A DNA stretch of 6,696 nt, taken from Anaerosoma sp034007245. GTDB lineage: Bacteria > Actinomycetota > Coriobacteriia > Anaerosomatales > Anaerosomataceae. The position numbers and the translations under genes are program-made. The notes under the pieces are model-generated. The model did not search any database. It saw only the letters and a list, made by a program, of their open reading frames with translations, and was not told the DNA's origin. The number at the start of each line of letters is the position of its first letter. The stretch's first letter is position 1. Location of the stretch: contig JAVERH010000119.1 of NCBI GenBank assembly GCA_034007245.1, positions 1 to 6,696 on the forward strand, given 5' to 3'. Below, in pieces: positions 5,164-6,696 of this stretch.

Positions 5164-6696
5164 ATGTCGCTTCATGTGCTCATCGGCACCGCGAATGCAG
5201 GGAAGACGAAGGCTCTGTACGGCCGCCTGATAGAAGGCGCACGCGAGTCAGGCCGGGCACTTCTCCTCGTGCCGTCTCCTGCAGATGCCTCACGTGCCAT
5301 GGCTGAGCTGTCGACCTTCTCCGCTACCGGCGTCGAAGTCACCACCCTCGGCTCTCATCTTGACGAGTGCTGGCGAGCGTACGGTGATGGCCGGAGGCTC
5401 GTGACGCCAGTCGAGCGTGCTGTGGTGTTGGAAGAATCTGGTAGCCATGTGGACTCGGGGTGTCTTACCGGCTCCGTTGGAACCGCAGGGTTCCGTCGGC
5501 TGCTCGCGAACCTGGTCCAGAGAGTTGCCGAGTCTGATGCGTACGCAGGTTCCGCCACGCGCACCTGTGCGACCCCGGCACAGGGGATCCTTGCCCATGT
5601 CGACGCGTATCGCGACGCACTGGTCACCGCTGGCCTCGTCGAGCGCGGCGAGGCATACCGCATACTAGCGGATCAGATGGGGGATTCGATGCTCCCGCCG
5701 TTTGTCGCCCTCTGTGGCTTCACGGGGCTTACAGGCCCGCAGGAGCGCTATCTGATCGCGGCCTCTCGTGATCGCGATGTGCTGATATCCCTGACATACG
5801 CGATCTCGGTCCCAGCTACGGAGTCCGCCGCCGGGCTCGTTTCGCGACTCAGCGCCCACGGCACCGTCGAAGCGGTATCGGCACCCTCGCGCGACAGCGC
5901 CTCGCCGGAGCTTGTTGCGATCGAGCAGGGTCTCGGTTCAGGGGCTGGAGCGATTGTGAAGACCGCCGGGGCTGTCGTCGTATCAGAGGCATGGGGAGCT
6001 TCATCGGAGTCAGCCCGGATCGTGAGAGAGATCCAGGACGCCGTGGCTGAAGGTATCCCAAGTGAGTCGATCGCTGTTGTCTTCCGCGACCCCGCACTGC
6101 ACATAGGATCGCTCCGGCAAGTGTTGCGGGAGGCAGGGATCGCGGCCGAATGGGACGTGCAGGTACCTTTCGAACGCACGGGCATCGGGAGGATCCTTCT
6201 GAGCTTGCTGGCCGTGTGCGCAGGGACCGCTGACAGGGTCACATGGATGGACGTGATGAGGTCGCCCTACAGTCCGGCCACCGGGCCCGAGCTTGACGAC
6301 CTTGATGCACGCATACGACGGTCGGGGATCACCGGTGCCAGTGCGGCCAATCGACTTGAAGCATGGTTGAGCGGCGAGGCGGCGCGGTTCATTCGCGCGG
6401 CACATACGGCCTTCGCAGGTCTCGGGTCTGCGGGCTCAGAGTCCGATTGGCATCAGCTGGCGATCGGTATGCTCGGCAGAGCATATCCCCCAGGCGCGAT
6501 ACTGGACCTGGACGGGATGCTCGATTCGGCAGCGGTGCGGGTACTGATCGAGGCGATCTCTGGCCTGACGACCGTCACTAGCAAGCGTTCCGCCCATGAG
6601 GTTCTTGCTGCGGCATTGAAGGGTACTCCGGTATCCGTCGCCGCCGACGGTGAGGTCGGTCGGATCCAGGTAACGAGCGCTGAGCGGGTCAGGGGG
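5164..6696 (+). CDS. AddB/RexB-like helicase-nuclease subunit, N-terminal part (3' truncated)
   Basis: An open frame of 511 codons running off the window. The start ATG 5164 is set by GGAGG (5152-5156) 7 nt upstream. AddB is the partner of AddA in the RecBCD-like complex that resects double-strand breaks. Supporting features: P-loop GTANAGKTKAL (8-18) at the very N-terminus, as in AddB; ALLLVPSPAD (32-41), matching the family's 'LLVPEQ' strand; VALCGFTGLTGPQERYL (181-197), resembling 'vDGFtgftplE'; a 2A-domain-like stretch of SESARIVREIQDAV (281-294) then IPSESIAVVFRDP (298-310), and IGRILLSLLAV (341-351), as in AddB and RecC-type proteins; and IQVTSAERVRG (501-511), which resembles the 'v-D-A-x-x-A-R-G' segment that precedes the next motif in AddB. 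The acidic residue expected in the 'DGF' motif is Cys184 here. The C-terminal PD-(D/E)XK nuclease and any Fe-S cysteines would lie beyond the window, so nuclease activity cannot be judged. Confidence 0.72.
   Translation, partial: MSLHVLIGTANAGKTKALYGRLIEGARESGRALLLVPSPADASRAMAELSTFSATGVEVTTLGSHLDECWRAYGDGRRLVTPVERAVVLEESGSHVDSGCLTGSVGTAGFRRLLANLVQRVAESDAYAGSATRTCATPAQGILAHVDAYRDALVTAGLVERGEAYRILADQMGDSMLPPFVALCGFTGLTGPQERYLIAASRDRDVLISLTYAISVPATESAAGLVSRLSAHGTVEAVSAPSRDSASPELVAIEQGLGSGAGAIVKTAGAVVVSEAWGASSESARIVREIQDAVAEGIPSESIAVVFRDPALHIGSLRQVLREAGIAAEWDVQVPFERTGIGRILLSLLAVCAGTADRVTWMDVMRSPYSPATGPELDDLDARIRRSGITGASAANRLEAWLSGEAARFIRAAHTAFAGLGSAGSESDWHQLAIGMLGRAYPPGAILDLDGMLDSAAVRVLIEAISGLTTVTSKRSAHEVLAAALKGTPVSVAADGEVGRIQVTSAERVRG

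Noticed and set aside
5417..5668. Plus-strand open frame of 83 codons inside the AddB-like gene
   Set aside because: It lies inside the 511-codon AddB-like frame, which has a ribosome site and family motifs; the 83-codon frame has neither.
1..6696. CRISPR arrays, insertion sequences, tRNA or rRNA genes
   Set aside because: I saw no regularly spaced repeats, no terminal inverted repeats with transposase motifs, and no cloverleaf or rRNA-like sequence on either strand.

Overview
The window is about 6.7 kb, moderately high in GC (roughly 60% by eye). It carries an origin-proximal 'rnpA-yidD-yidC-jag-rsmG-parA-parB' chromosome segment, and every gene I can support lies on the + strand. GTG starts are frequent (yidD, yidC, parA, parB), there are two perfect parS sites, and mnmE/mnmG are absent between jag and rsmG. 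Together these suggest an actinobacterial-type genome, possibly Coriobacteriia or a related anaerobic lineage. That assignment is inference from gene order and sequence style, not from a search. No mobile element, CRISPR array, tRNA, rRNA or clear sign of horizontal transfer is visible.

Layout. 1-138 is the C-terminal end of rnpA (RNase P protein). It overlaps yidD (135-356, membrane insertion factor) by 4 nt. After a 110-nt leader comes yidC (467-1186, membrane insertase), which overlaps jag/khpB (1183-1905, RNA-binding KH-R3H protein) by 4 nt. A strong intrinsic terminator (1921-1950) closes this unit. About 400 nt without a convincing gene follow (1951-2345). They contain the first parS; the second parS covers the proposed start codon of rsmG (2346-3077, 16S rRNA m7G methyltransferase). 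A plausible sigma70-type promoter (3084-3112) then drives parA (3146-3949) and parB (3942-4811), overlapping by 8 nt. A 100-residue YtxH-like single-span membrane protein (4812-5114) starts on the base after the parB stop. Finally, 5164-6696 is the first 511 codons of an AddB-like ATPase/nuclease subunit cut by the window end; it is open to the last base.

How it works together. rnpA, yidD, yidC and jag form the conserved RNA-processing and membrane-insertion cluster. ParA, ParB and the two parS sites form a complete chromosome-segregation module: ParB loads at parS as a CTP-dependent clamp and ParA moves the origin region. The YtxH-like protein is apparently co-translated with ParB, which makes it a candidate membrane-associated partner, though nothing in its sequence proves that. 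The AddB-like protein would act in double-strand-break end processing with an AddA-type helicase expected downstream.

I see no clearly undescribed system. The points most worth a second look are the in-phase parS pair 84 bp apart with one site forming the rsmG start, the undecided rsmG start, and the YtxH-like gene joined to parAB.
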